Assembly: GCF_028453695.1 (NCBI RefSeq)
Contig: NC_135782.1
Span: 6,324,001 to 6,388,000 of the forward strand
Direction of reading: 5' to 3'
Length of the DNA stretch: 64,000 nucleotides
Source: Augochlora pura
Taxonomy: Eukaryota; Arthropoda; Insecta; Hymenoptera; Halictidae
Below, piece by piece: positions 24,562 through 36,871 of the stretch. The notes below the pieces were generated by a model, which worked only from the letters and a program-made list of their open reading frames with translations, was not told where the DNA came from and ran no database searches. Made by a program: the position numbers and the translations under genes. Each line of letters begins with the position of its first letter. Within the stretch, counting starts at the first letter, position 1.

Positions 24562-27500
24562 ATTATTCTAGAAAGTCTTGTTACTATTAAACTGCTCTTA
24601 GTTGACCGTGGACAACGTCGCGTACAATTCTTTATTTCATCGCAATATCTGTTTCGACAATTTAAGTAATCGTTTAATAAAAGAATTTATTACGAATTTA
24701 TCGGGATAACTTAATGACAAAGGGCAAATCAGAGCACAAAATTTATCGATGCCGAATTTAATACGTTTAACTAAAAAGACTCTTCAGCTCCGATTTCGAA
24801 TCTTCCAGCCGACTGGTCCATTTCTAGGTCATCGTCCCGCCATCTTTGCCTTTCCACCCACATATTCGCGCTGACCTTGTGCTACCGATCCTGTTTCTCC
24901 GGATCCCATCAGCCTGAGACGTTCGCTTACCACCTCTGCCTTCGGCATCGCAACGTTTCCAAAATTTGCTCACCTTCGAAAATCGGATCCTTTTAATATC
25001 TGCGGCCGTGCAGAACGACTCTGCCCGTAACAAAGCTTCTCTCGCAGCTGCTTCCGCTTTCTCTTCAGACGACTCTCCCCCGACGACCGGCTCACGATGA
25101 TGAAAATGACGGGGTCGCTTGTTTCGACCTTATCCGTGTGGCGGAAGACCGGCGTCGCAGATGACTCCGCACGCGGAGCGAACGGGACCACATTCTTCGA
25201 GCCCTTGCCACTTTCCAACGAGAAGTTGGTCCAGCAGAGCCGGCAACGCGAGGACATCGCTCTTCGACAATGTTCCCCAGGTATACGAAAGCTCGCATCG
25301 TGGAGAGTGCAACGAAGATCTTCACCGTCGATGGAACCGCAGCGTTAGTTCTGAATAGATTAAAGGATGATAGTACATATTTTGTTTAAAATTGATGGGG
25401 AATTTGTATTTTAATTTTACGATGAATTAAAAAGGTCAGGGTAGTGTGCCAATTACACGCTTATGCGACGGAGTAGCAACACAAAGCCTCATCCTGCGAT
25501 AAGAATATCCTGGGTCTTTTCGAACCCAGAACTCTTTGCTTTTACTACTCGACACTTGATGCCGTCTTTATATTTTAGGGCAATAACGAGTTTTGTATAC
25601 TCTTCTATTGTTCAATTATATGATTATTACAGTTCTCCTTAATAATAGTAATATAATAATAATAATGACGATAAAAACATTAGTTCCGAACGTTCATATA
25701 TAAAATGACAAGGGTCTATTTGGGCCCAATAATGGGGATTAGCATGAACGCCCATCGGTCGACGCTGCAAAGGTTAATTCAATTACACGGCATCGCATGC
25801 AATTATATTCTGCTTGAGCTCATAATGGGTCCACTTTCTTTTAAAGGTGAACCCTACTGAGTAATCGGTGTGCCACGTGGCAGGTATTATTGTGGCGGAT
25901 CCGGAATGTCAGGTTCGACCCAAGTTGCAACGGGTTCGCAGGCGAACAACGTCAAAAGAAATCCCTGTGCTCCAGAAAAGGGGCTTGCGGTCGGTCCTTT
26001 ATGGGGCTGTCATGATTTATTGCTCCGACTAAAGTCAAAACATACCTGACCACAAGACGATTTAATTAATCTACGGGTCAGGATTGAAAACGCCGAAAAC
26101 CCGTCGAGACCTTTTTGAATGATTTATCGTAGCTGACAATAAATCGTTACGCTTCTCTATATATCGATGATTTGCGGTCAGAGAAAAAGGAACGCTTAAC
26201 TTCTTGCACCTTGGTGGAGCCTATTGAACGAACGCATGAATCACGGAATGCATCGACTTAGCACATTATCGAATAGGTGCTATTGCAAGTTATCTCGAGA
26301 GTCGACGATTATCTTATCGAGATTCCGCCGATGAAGTTTTTCTCTAACAATTGCACGCCATTAAACGAAGATATCGACAATCAGGGTAGAAACAAATGAA
26401 CGGAAAGTTTCTGATACTGAAGAGTCTTATAAACAAGGAAAAAAGCATTAACGATCGGTGTTCTTCGCGTTACCTTCCCTCTGTTCGTTCATATGCCACC
26501 AGCTTCTAGAACAGTCTTGAAACGAATCAACAAGTGGAACAGTATAGTTCTGCTTCTGTTAATGTGGGCTTCGAAATCGCCTCGCTGTTCGTCGTTCACA
26601 AGTAAAGCATTACGAAACCTATACCCCTAACCGTGCTACAGTCGCTCGTACGAACGAAACAAACACAAATTCGTGCCGGATATGCGGATGAAGTAACTTT
26701 TTCGAGCCTTGGCTATCGGATCTACGTGTGCAGCTTCACGATCTACCTAACTTATGTCGTACCGATACTATCGTGTGCCGAAAATTCGAAAGTGAAAGGA
26801 GACCTCGCTCGAGATTTATAACTCGCGGTTTCTTGAATTTATACAAATTCGCACGGTATTCTACGGTTTATCCTGTCCGTCCCGCCGTCTCGCAGTTGCG
26901 CAAACATTCGCTTATTGTATCTCCCCTATCTGCGTGTTTTCAAAATATCCTGATACACTATCGACAAGATAATAGCTGTATCTTCTCGGTCCCGTGTTAA
27001 GATCGTGAAGTGCCTGGCTCCGACGCTCTCGGGAAAGTTTCAGCTTGCAAAGATTGCACAGAAACCCGGCCGATCGGGAAAACAGTAAGAGTGAATCGTA
27101 CGTCTAATGCAGTTAGATAAGCTAATGTTACATAATTCCGCTTCGGATAGTAAACGGACATCGGCAATATTTCAAAAGGACGAACGGTCATGCGACATTT
27201 ATCTGTACAGTGATTTAACAGATACAACCGTATGCAAGATCGAGCGAACGATCCTTCGAGCAAATGTAAAAGCGTGTCTGTCTTTTCCAGAACATTCGGA
27301 TCGTTCCGAAGTAGTCGAGCAGGTGGCAAGTTACCGCAACCGATTCCACCACCGCGGAGCGTCGGATTTCTGCCATTTAATTCCACTATCGAAAACCTGA
27401 AATACTTCTGAAATATTTAATCATGGTATTCGATGATTCTCCTTATATTCATCGATTCTGTCGAGTAAAACTTTTAAAAGCAGTCCTTAACGCGGGCTGT

Positions 27501-30264
27501 TTGCACGAGGTTATTATCGAACAAGGGGGGTCTTATCTTCTGCGTAAACTTCCAAATCGAGAGGAGGCTGTACATTATTTTTAGCCGGACTTCCTAAACT
27601 GTTATCTTTCGCGTGGAATCTCAGGCGACGCGCTTCACGGTTCCTTCTCTGTTCCTCCCCCGTGATTCAGACGATCGTGAAAAGGTGAAAGCAGATCGCT
27701 CGGTATGATCCTCGAATAGACACTACGATATTTTTTTTTTCTCCTTCTCTGTGTCCCCCTTACAATCATCGGTCATAAAGCGCCGCGCCTCGTGAAATCA
27801 CGACCGAGAAAACAATTTTGCAACCGCCTCCGTGATTATTAGAGTTGTCCTTCGATAACTCGTTGGACGATTTCTCTGAGATAATACTTTACAATTCGTA
27901 ATACCAGAACACCCTAAGGGTCATATTCTTCGAGATTTCAAAACAGTCGACCAATAGATTTGGAAATACATATTATTAAAACCGCAGTACGAAAATTGGT
28001 TGTTAAAAATAGATGGAAACGAACGTAATTAAAAATAGGCTAGTAAAATTAGTAAAGTTTTACCAAAACCATAAACTCCAAAGAGTACGCAAATTTCCAG
28101 CAATTGAGAAAGTATGCATTGAACTTAATTGCACGAATTATTCACCGAGAGAACTGAATTGTGACTCGACGATAAACCCATGCATTTATATGCCATCAAC
28201 GATAATGAGATATGCAAGATGCAATTACTCAAAATAGCGATAACTCTGTTGTAGATATTGCTTATGAGATAGCAATCAGTACACTTGGGTACATAATTTT
28301 AGTTCACGATTTGTCAAAGACTTGTAATCAACGCTATCGAGCAAATTCGACATAGTTATCGAATTGCTAATCACAATATTCGGAACGGATTGTTAATTAA
28401 CGCGGCGTCTTTATGAGTAGACAATTAGAACGTAAGTGACTCATCAGATGAATGATTTAAGCGTATCATAGCATCGTTTAAGCGTACGCTTCAATCTGAT
28501 CGGAAGAAGTCGATCAGAAATAATGTGTTTGTTCGATCACAGTCGAATGATTTTTCACAGAATCATGTGAATGTCGATAAAAATTTCCCACGAGATGTTT
28601 TTCTGAGATTCAATGTCAGGAGCGCGTAACAATCGCTAACTAAACTGTTCCATTGCATATTTTTCCCTATTACGAGGCCGCGCTGGCGGTATGAATCATT
28701 TAAATACAAGAAGACCGCTGATGTTGTACAAACTTACAACTAAATAATCTCGTTTAACGGAGCAGATTCTCAATACATATTATGTGTAGAAATAAAAAGG
28801 AAAAGAGTACAAAGGTTTATGCTGTTTTAACCATTAGACTGCTTTATATACGTATTCGTATTTCAATTACGCTTATTATACTTTCAGATAACTCACTTTC
28901 GAAATGACTTTATAAAGGTGCCTATATAAATTTTAATCAGGTGCATTACATTTTGTGAAACAAAAGCATCTAAATGTTAAATATTGAAAATGAATGCATT
29001 GTTGGTGCACGTAACAATTTTACTCTAACTTTCTCTAGAGTTAGAATCTAATATCGAATTATCGTAGACAATCACAATAATTGTTTTGCGAATATCCCGT
29101 AGCAAAATGCTAACGGTAATGGAACGAAGATTAACAAGCAAATACAAATTTCTTTGTCAATAACTTAAAGACTTTTCACCGGCGGAACCAGCATTCGGTC
29201 TCTTGCAATCAGATGACAACGGTGTGTCGAAAGAATATTGTTCTTCAAAATGAAGCCGCAGGTGCGCAATTAAGGAGCAGGAACCGTAACTGCAAACGTT
29301 AGTTTTCTGAACACCAATCAAGCACTTACAATCATGTAACTTGCCCTTGGCATAATTCGAATTGTATTATTACTTCATTGTTGTCTTCTGAGAAACTTCT
29401 CAAGTTACTCATGACAGACAAATTAATAGTTAGAATCACAGTAGATCCACGATTCATCTGATAATTCATATACACTTAACGATCTGATACAATATTTTAT
29501 TAGCGTTATCAAGCAGTAGTAATTTAAGAGAACAGTCGACTTAAACTTGGCACCTTACTTTCCTCAAAGTGATAATAAAGAATTGAATAGGAGCGTTATT
29601 TAATTGTCCGGCATATTAGAAAATGCCGGATAGTGGGAATGCTACTCCATTTGAATCTCATTTGTCAGAGAAATTCCAAGTTAAAGAATACTATGAGGGT
29701 ACAGAAATGCTCAGAAAACTGTCCTACATTTATATCATGCAAAAAAAGTTTATTCATTATTGCAAATATTGAGAACGAACGATTTTTGCCACTAGTAGGA
29801 AAAATTACCAACAATTTATTTTGGTTAATAGTTTCAGCGTTTTGTCATTTACCAATTGACGCTGTACGGGCCTTTTTTATTTCATCGCAGTTAATTTCAT
29901 TTCATTATTGTTAATTAATTATTTTTATTCTTAATTTTAGGTATTCGCAGAACTTAAATAAACTTTAATCCAAATTATAGTCAATTACAAAACAGATTAA
30001 CTTGTTTATTTAATTAAATATATACATGTATTGTATATTTTTATATTTTAAATACATATATAATATTATTCATTTCTTCAAGGTAATGCTAATGAAAACT
30101 AAAGCTCATATGAAATATGAGAATTAACTTAAGACATTACAAATTAAAACACGCTTAAGATGTAAATGGAAAAGTTATCATTAAATATTTCTACAGAATT
30201 TAAATTATGATAATGTATTTATATGATTTTTATCAATTATCCATTATAATATATACATACATAT
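24562..30264. other. Gene-poor intergenic region, second part
   Basis: No supported gene. Composition drifts from CpG-rich (up to about 28.5 kb) to AT-rich. Frames at 26633-27400 and 28013-28237 have no features of proteins. 25.7-26.15 kb reads as nonrandom, with several TTTAT(T/G)-type homeodomain-like sites. A short perfect hairpin (TCCGGCAT, 8-nt loop, ATGCCGGA) is at 29608-29631. Confidence 0.35.
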
Positions 30265-30585
30265 AACACAATTGAGAAAGGTAACTACAGGCTTTTTAAA
30301 ACAGTACAACTGTTTTAAAACTGACCTAAATGATGACTTTTTTGTAAATGTTAGAGGAACTAGTTTTCTGCACAATGACTAAAATACGTTTTTCTAATGT
30401 TGCTATTACTTGGAATAAAAGAGAAAAACAAGAGTTTTTTATTCTTTTTATTTCAAGTAACAGCAAAATTGAAAAGAAAGTATTTTAGTCATTGTACAGT
30501 GAAGTAGTTCCCTAAAACATTTACATTTTTTTAAAAAAGTTACACCGTTTTAAAAGGTGTGTGCTCACTTTTGCACTTTGCTGTA
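30265..30585. mobile_element. Palindromic Tc1/mariner-like MITE (about 320 bp)
   Basis: Two arms of about 130-140 bp are imperfect reverse complements over nearly the whole length. Matching landmarks: CAATGACTAAAATAC in the left arm and GTATTTTAGTCATTG in the right, and GGAACTAGTTTTCT against the related CACTTCACTG-type segment. The right end reads ACCTTTTAAAA-type sequence, then CTCACTTTTGCACTTTGCTG next to TA. The left terminus is eroded, so that border is approximate. It shares terminal and internal motifs with the element at 51.4 kb. No coding capacity. Confidence 0.68.
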
Positions 30586-32640
30586 CATAACTATACCATA
30601 GTGTTCTATATTGTACATATTACATACTTATCTTTTATACAAAATGTATGCTAAACAAAATGAAATTAGATTATTGAATAATTGAAAAATAAAATACACA
30701 ATATTTATATAGATTAAAATGAAAATTCAGTTTTTACTTAAAATTTGCTATTCCTGAACAATTTTTACTGTATCATAACTAAGTAAGCTAGTAACAAACA
30801 TATTAACTGATGATTGTAAACCTCCACTTTAATTGTAATTTTTATTTTATCGGTATCATGCATTTTAATATAACTAACACATCCAACGATAAGATCTTGT
30901 TCCTCAATTCTTGTTGAAAACTTTCTTTATCATTAGTGCAATAACAATGATTATGTTAATTTTTCAGTAATAAACCTTTTCAAAAACACTTGAAACAAGC
31001 TGTACACTTTCATAGAATGTGTAATTTATGTACTTTATGAATATTAATGTTCTTATTGGAAATTTATTAAATAATCTAGATTTCAATTTATAGTGGAACC
31101 ATACGTAAACCAAATAAATGGATATTTCTGTATTACTAATACGATTGAAATAATGGAAACATGTAATCTATTTGTACAATACAATTTTTAAATCATTTAT
31201 ATGTACATACTATGAAAGATAAATAATTTTATTAGACTAGTAATGCTATATCCATTTATTTTTTTATTCCAAACTGTACAAGCATAATGCAAAATGTCTA
31301 AGTTGCATCATTCCATACAAAATCTAACATATGTTTCATATACAACATTTTTGTAAACGCAAATAATGTGAATCATATGTAACATATTTTCAACCCTCGA
31401 AATTGAAAAAATTTCTTATTAAATGTGTGATACATTGACCGATTCTGTGCAAAAATGCTTGTAGAGAAGAAGAGATGATACGATGTACATTAACAAATAG
31501 AAATATGGCTAATTAACGCCTTCCGTTAAATTCTTTTTCATGTATTAAAAGAAGTGATAATTTATACATCGTTATTGACTAGTGCATTAATAATAATGTC
31601 TACTTTTGGTTCTTCGTTTAGGTAAAATGAGATAATTTAACTAATGTTATTGACATTAAAAATATTATTTACATACAAGTGGACCAAATATGTTAAAGAT
31701 GAAGATTGATATTATCAATGGTAGAATTCAAAATTTAAAACACATAGAAAATTTAATTTCATTATGTGACAAAATCTACTAAGCCAGGACCAACAGACAT
31801 ACCTCTTACCAAATTATGTACAATCTTTGCTGGTGTATATTATTGTATCTTTGAAGAACTATAAGAAATATCTTACCCTGTGTCTGAAAATGAAAATTCT
31901 TTGCAAGTGTCACAATCCTTACCATTAAACTCTATAACTTGCTAAAATTGAATTATTTTTCTCTATTACTTATATACATATGTATATTTACTTATAATAT
32001 AAGAATATTTAAATTGATTTTATGTGCATCTCGTTCAAAGAGATGAATTTTTAAATACATTAACAAACACTGTATATCCGCTTGCATGACTTCAGTGTTT
32101 TTACATTTTCTTATGTACATCAATATTTATTACTAAAGTCATATTGGGTGACATAATAAGAATATCTTATCTTTCATTTATAAAATATTATCAAATTATT
32201 TATTGCCTATCTTATTATGTCTTTTCATGATTATAAAACACCCTTCATCATTTTACAATTATGTCTATCACCCAACATAATTCGTGCAGTACATAACATA
32301 AGCTCTACTGGTATTTGATATGCCTACAAATATTGGACTAGCTACAGGCAAGAATTTAAGCCCTACAGTTTTTTAAATATTAAATGAAAAACAATTATTT
32401 AGCATATAGCAGACAATAATGTAGCACAAATAGCAAACAATTTATTCATATACTGTAATTTAAAAAATAATGTCTTTTCAAACGGATGTTCTATATTATT
32501 TATTCACAGCCTATTTTATTGTTCTGGAAGGCTTATTATACATATTTCTTTCTATTGTACCACATCATCTCTTCTACTACATTTCGTAGCATTTAGACCA
32601 TAATTAAAGAATTACCTTAGAAGGACGTTGAATAGAAATT
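30586..32640. other. AT-rich intergenic region / PPP1R15 3'UTR
   Basis: Very AT-rich sequence downstream of the PPP1R15-like gene. No ORF, RNA gene or repeat with clear borders was found. The segment nearest 32640 is probably 3'UTR; many AATAAA-like sites on both strands prevent choosing a poly(A) signal. Confidence 0.35.
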
Positions 32641-34318
32641 TTAATCAACAAGTGCAAATCTTTCCTGCCAAATGCGAAGTCGATGTTGAGTACTTAATAT
32701 TGGATTAAGAACGCGTCCTATACAATTAATACGGCCTTTAAATCGGGCTCTGTCTCTAGCCATTTCTTCCCATGGACCCTTACGAGCAGCACGATATGCA
32801 TAATCCCACTGTACCATTACATGAACAATCGGATTCAAATTAAATTTTACCTAAAATTAAGATTTCATTTTTTAATATATAAGAATTTAAATAAATAATT
32901 CCAGGCACCAAACGACTATTTACTTTTTGAACTGGAGAAACAGGTTTTTTAAGATTCAATGTCTGATCTTTGTCTTCGTCATCATCACTAGTTTGATCTG
33001 TAGTGCTATCATCTGTGTCTTCAATATCACTTCTACATGGTATTTCAGATTCTGTCTCAAAAACTATACAACAGCTATCCTCTGAATCAACAGAACTCTC
33101 TGATACCAAACGAGGTCGGAATGTAGTTCTGTGCCAATGGTATTCATCCTCAACATAGTTTTCCTCATAAAAATTTATATACTCAGGTATGCATCTCATT
33201 CTTACAGACAATTTTGGGATTTCATGGTCATAAGTCTTATGCGATTTCTGTTTCTGCAATTTTGGTTCTATATCAGCAAGTGTAAACGCCTCACGACTAT
33301 CAACTGTTATTGAAGTATCTAACCCGTCTACTACATCATCATCTAAATTGTAACAATCTTCTTCTTGCCAATTTTTGAAATCATTTTGAATATCTGCGGC
33401 AAGATCGTGCTTAGTGCGTTCCTTCCTGTGCCAAGTTTGACTTACTCCAGAACGCCTAAGCTGCGATCTTGCACGGCCTCGACCTCTACCCTTTGCGATA
33501 GTGTTATGTTTCCTTCGTTGCTTTGGCGAAAGTGATCGTTTCATTGTTGTGTCTATTTGAAGTGAGTCAGTTCTATTAAAACGATCTGCCATATTGCCAT
33601 AAACCTTTTGCCACACATTTGTTAATACGTTACATACAGTGGTTTGTTTCATTTCTTGTTTAATCTTGAAATCTGTTCCTGTTGTGGACAAAAATGGTTC
33701 GTCGTCTGTGATTATTTTATCATTAACACTACTCTCTGTGCATTCGGAAGACTGTTTCTTATATGGAATACTCATATCATTAGTATATTCATAATTATGT
33801 ACATTGTTCATTTTCTCTGTGCTATCTAAATAAATGTGGTCAAACAGTCCTTGCATATTTTCCTTGTTTGATGTTTCAATTGATAATAAATGATTTGAAT
33901 TCTCCTTAACAATTAGCTCTTTCTCAACAGACTTTTCTATACTTTTGTTACTAATATTGATGTAACTGCAATTGAATTTTAAATTCTGATCTTCTAATAT
34001 AATATGATGAGAATTCTGCATGATATTTAAAGATTCCTTCATAGAAGTATTATGAATGTACACATTATCAGTTTCCAATCCATCCCTTTTAGTTGTCAAA
34101 TCTTTAAAAAATTCATGAGGAATTATACCTTCATTATGTACAACTGTTATCGATAGTGGGTAATTAATGCCTGCCATAAATGATGCAGGAGCTTTGGTAA
34201 CTCTGTCCCATATCACATACAAAGCATTGAACACACTATTAAACATGTTTCCTTGCTTTGGACTCGACATTTTGCTTTCACTGTTCAATGTATCGTTCAT
34301 CGAATACATTTTTTCCAT
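32641..34318 (-). CDS. PPP1R15: PPP1R15 (GADD34/CReP)-like regulatory subunit of eIF2alpha phosphatase
   Basis: Brings protein phosphatase 1 to phosphorylated eIF2alpha to end the integrated stress response, probably at the ER. Exons: 34318-32924 and 32850-32641; 1605 nt, 534 aa. The C-terminal core holds the PP1-binding RVxF-type site as KVKF, split by the intron (VQK|VKF), then VHVMVQWDYAYRAARKGPW and EEMARDRARFKGRI, the signature shared by GADD34, CReP and the insect protein. The N-terminus (NALYVIWDRVTKAPASFM) may be an amphipathic membrane-binding helix. The middle is low-complexity with acidic clusters and a basic patch (KGRGRGRARSQLRR). A good 5'UTR intron is visible (donor GTAAGT at 34397, acceptor ending 34329, ten bases before the ATG). 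Translation is often uORF-controlled in this family, but no uORF can be placed without the transcript start. Confidence 0.92.
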
Positions 34319-36342
34319 TGTTGATATTCTGAGAAAGACATCATCAATATTATCACGTAAAGAATCCGAATAAACTATTTATGTTTAATTTACTTACATA
34401 TCTTATTCAGCAGACTGGGACTCTCTTACCAGTTGTCTTAGTTCTCATAAATCTTCTTTGTTGTACTATAAACAAAATGTTAAAATTTAATGTTACTTTT
34501 CTCTTAATAATAACCAAAGTCTATTTATAAGGCAATGTTATGGTTTATTGATACTGGCACTTTGCTAAAACTAATTAATGAATCTTAAAATAGTTGATCC
34601 AATTATACCTATTAAACTTTACCTGCATTATTTACTGTTTAATATACATAGTAAATTTTAGGAAGATAACAGAATAGATATATCCTATACTATTCAATGT
34701 ATATAATAAAGACACTTATAAAAATATAAATCACTTACAAGTATGTTGAGAAAAATTATAAATTAAAATATATCCCTAATTTTTATATGCAAATTAGTGA
34801 CATTATATGTTTTATATTTATTAAAAAAATCATTACATTTCCAATGACATTCTAATTTTTTAGATTGCAGATAATTTTGTATGATTGACTGTACTTGTGA
34901 CGTTATGACAGAATTCTTTAAGTATATTATGTTTCCTATTTATTTTCTGGTAATAATGTCTTTATTTTCTACATATACTGTTTTGCTCGATAATAACTGT
35001 ATAATTTAAACATTTCTAAATCGTATACATATCTAGGTTAAATGCGGCAGCATTTTTATATTCCTGAAAACATTCGCGAATCAATATAAAAATTTACAAT
35101 TATATTATAGTTCTGTCCCGCCACGGACGTATCCATGCATATCCCAAGGAAAGAGATTGGTTGATACGAACAAGTCATGAAAGAGTGTGGTAACCAAAGC
35201 GTTAACTGTTACTTTCGTTTTCGCATATCGTAAAGCTGTTATTATGACCTACTACTACACATGGGAATGCAATGATCCAATGATAATAAGTTTTTTTACG
35301 CATACATACAACAAAGATAGCCTCCACAACCGTGACAACCACAATCACGTAGGCAATCCTGTTCGCAGTAAAGCGACTGGTTCTTCAATGTAACGCACTT
35401 GTTGTCTTCAATCAAAGAATTTTCGATAAATCTTGTTACGTCGGACACAATGCTTCGTTTAGATTCTTCAATAATTTCAAAGGATTCCATTGTAAAATGA
35501 CAGAGTATTGTAACACACATTTCGAGAACAACTTTCAAGCGGCCATTTTCAACTGGTTGATGCACGGAGTACAGTAACGACACCTACAATAATGTCTCGA
35601 TATATTGAACGACGTCGGGGGCATAGTACTCTTAAAGATAAGGGAAGGTACAGAAATTACTTTTCTCTGGTTGGTTGACGCTTCACAGCTAAGCAGCGAT
35701 GCCCTTACAGTTTTAGACAAGGAGAGGAGATGGCGAGTGAGCAAGAAAACACATCAGCACAACACAAGCGAAACAAGTCCGACGACTAATGTAGTTCATC
35801 TCACTTTATCATGTTTTGCGATCTTGCTCTATTCGTGCATCCGTATGCCCGTGCTCTAAATATTGAAACACTCGGCGCGATATTCGACTTGTACTTTACG
35901 TCTCGTAGGATTCTCGATCACAGTCGAGTATATTTGCAAACGTTTAGAAATGACGATCATTTCTACAATTGTTAAAATTTTCAAAAGCCGGTAAGCTTCA
36001 TTTTATATAAATAATTCCTAGTTTCTTTGAAAATTTCTGTGTAAAGGCACGCGCTAAACGGTCTATCATCTTAGTCCTCTAGTAATAAAATGCACCTCTG
36101 CGTTACCCATTCTATGGCTCGTGCCATCAAGAAGATTATCCCTGCTCTTTAATAGCGGTACAACCAAGGGTCGCGCGCGCGCGTCTGCCGTACTTAAAGA
36201 TTTCTAATTTTCTAAACCCGCATAATTTCATGATTTCCGACGCTACCTGGGGTTAATCGTCGGTGAAACTATAAGCTTTTGAGAGAATAGCTTATAACTA
36301 TTCTCCCAACCATAAATTTACCCAAAGGAGAATAACGTCAAG
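34319..36342. other. Intergenic region upstream of PPP1R15-like gene
   Basis: Contains the PPP1R15 untranslated leader (5'UTR intron 34397-34329), an AT-rich stretch and, from 35.1 kb, a CpG-bearing segment that may hold promoters for PPP1R15 and the small gene on its right. A (GC)n/(CG)n-like run is at 36171-36182. See also the weak ORF at 35296-35520. Confidence 0.4.
35296..35520 (-). CDS. Possible small cysteine-rich ORF (74 aa)
   Basis: A minus-strand frame with ATGs at 35520 and 35490. The middle (MESFEIIEESKRSIVSDV, then TRFIENSLIEDNK) reads like real protein, with Glu/Asp/Lys/Ile-rich helix-like composition. The end is unusually cysteine-rich (CLRDCGCHGCGGYLCC). The frame is open upstream to an acceptor-like TTATTGTAG at about 35584, and a donor-like GTGCGT follows ...EDN. 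It might therefore be one exon of an unrecognised gene. No family recognised. Confidence 0.22.
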   Translation of the reverse strand: MCVTILCHFTMESFEIIEESKRSIVSDVTRFIENSLIEDNKCVTLKNQSLYCEQDCLRDCGCHGCGGYLCCMYA

Positions 36343-36871
36343 TTATCTAGAGGAAAATCCGGCTGTTTGCGACGTAGTTTTTACAGTTAGCCTCACCTTG
36401 AATATTTCCTCGGCCATTTTATACCTTTCTTCATTCTCATGGTCAGAAGATTTGAGACGGTACCTTTCTACCTATCCATCTGTCGCAATTTAATGAATTT
36501 CACACCTATACTTCTCAATAAATGATTTTAGTAGCTTATACGTGAAATTCTTCCTCTGTACAAAAGATTAAATTGTTGAAAACTTTGAATGTAGAAAGTT
36601 TTAATTCTTTAAAAGTAAAAATCGTATAAGGAATCGTGCCAGGAATATGCATGCGCGAAAAGAGTGAGACCGCAAGTATCGTAAAATGAGGCAGTCTAGA
36701 TTTCTCGTTCGTGTGGTTACTAACACATAGAACCCGTTGATTTCGTTTGTCTCTCTCAATCATCTTCCGTTTTCTTTCTAAAGCAACTGCGCGAAGCTGG
36801 ATACGCATTAAAATGGTGGGGATAAAAATGCTCACAATAAGGAAGCCGAACTGCTTACTATAGTGAAGCAT
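36343..36871 (-). CDS. Small single-pass membrane protein, unrecognised family
   Basis: Exon 1, 36871-36734, gives MLHYSKQFGFL, a hydrophobic segment (LIVSIFIPTIL, residues about 11-21), then a charged basic helix (ALERKRKMIERDKRNQR). Exon 2 begins at 36471 and in phase reads VERYRLKSSDHENEERYKM then AEEIFK. There it either meets a good donor (AAG|GTGAGG after 36397) or reads on 17 codons to a TAA at 36343 (88 aa in all). Exon 1 donor (CGG|GTTCTA) and exon 2 acceptor (GGATAG) are both weak. The layout (N-terminal membrane anchor, highly charged tail, under 100 aa) resembles mitochondrial inner-membrane assembly microproteins, but I cannot name a family. Coding is likely; the exact model is uncertain. 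Confidence 0.5.

Noticed and set aside
25495..25550. CTGGGT...TCGAACCCAG stem resembling a tRNA T-arm
   Set aside because: Only a 6-bp stem with no cloverleaf partners nearby.
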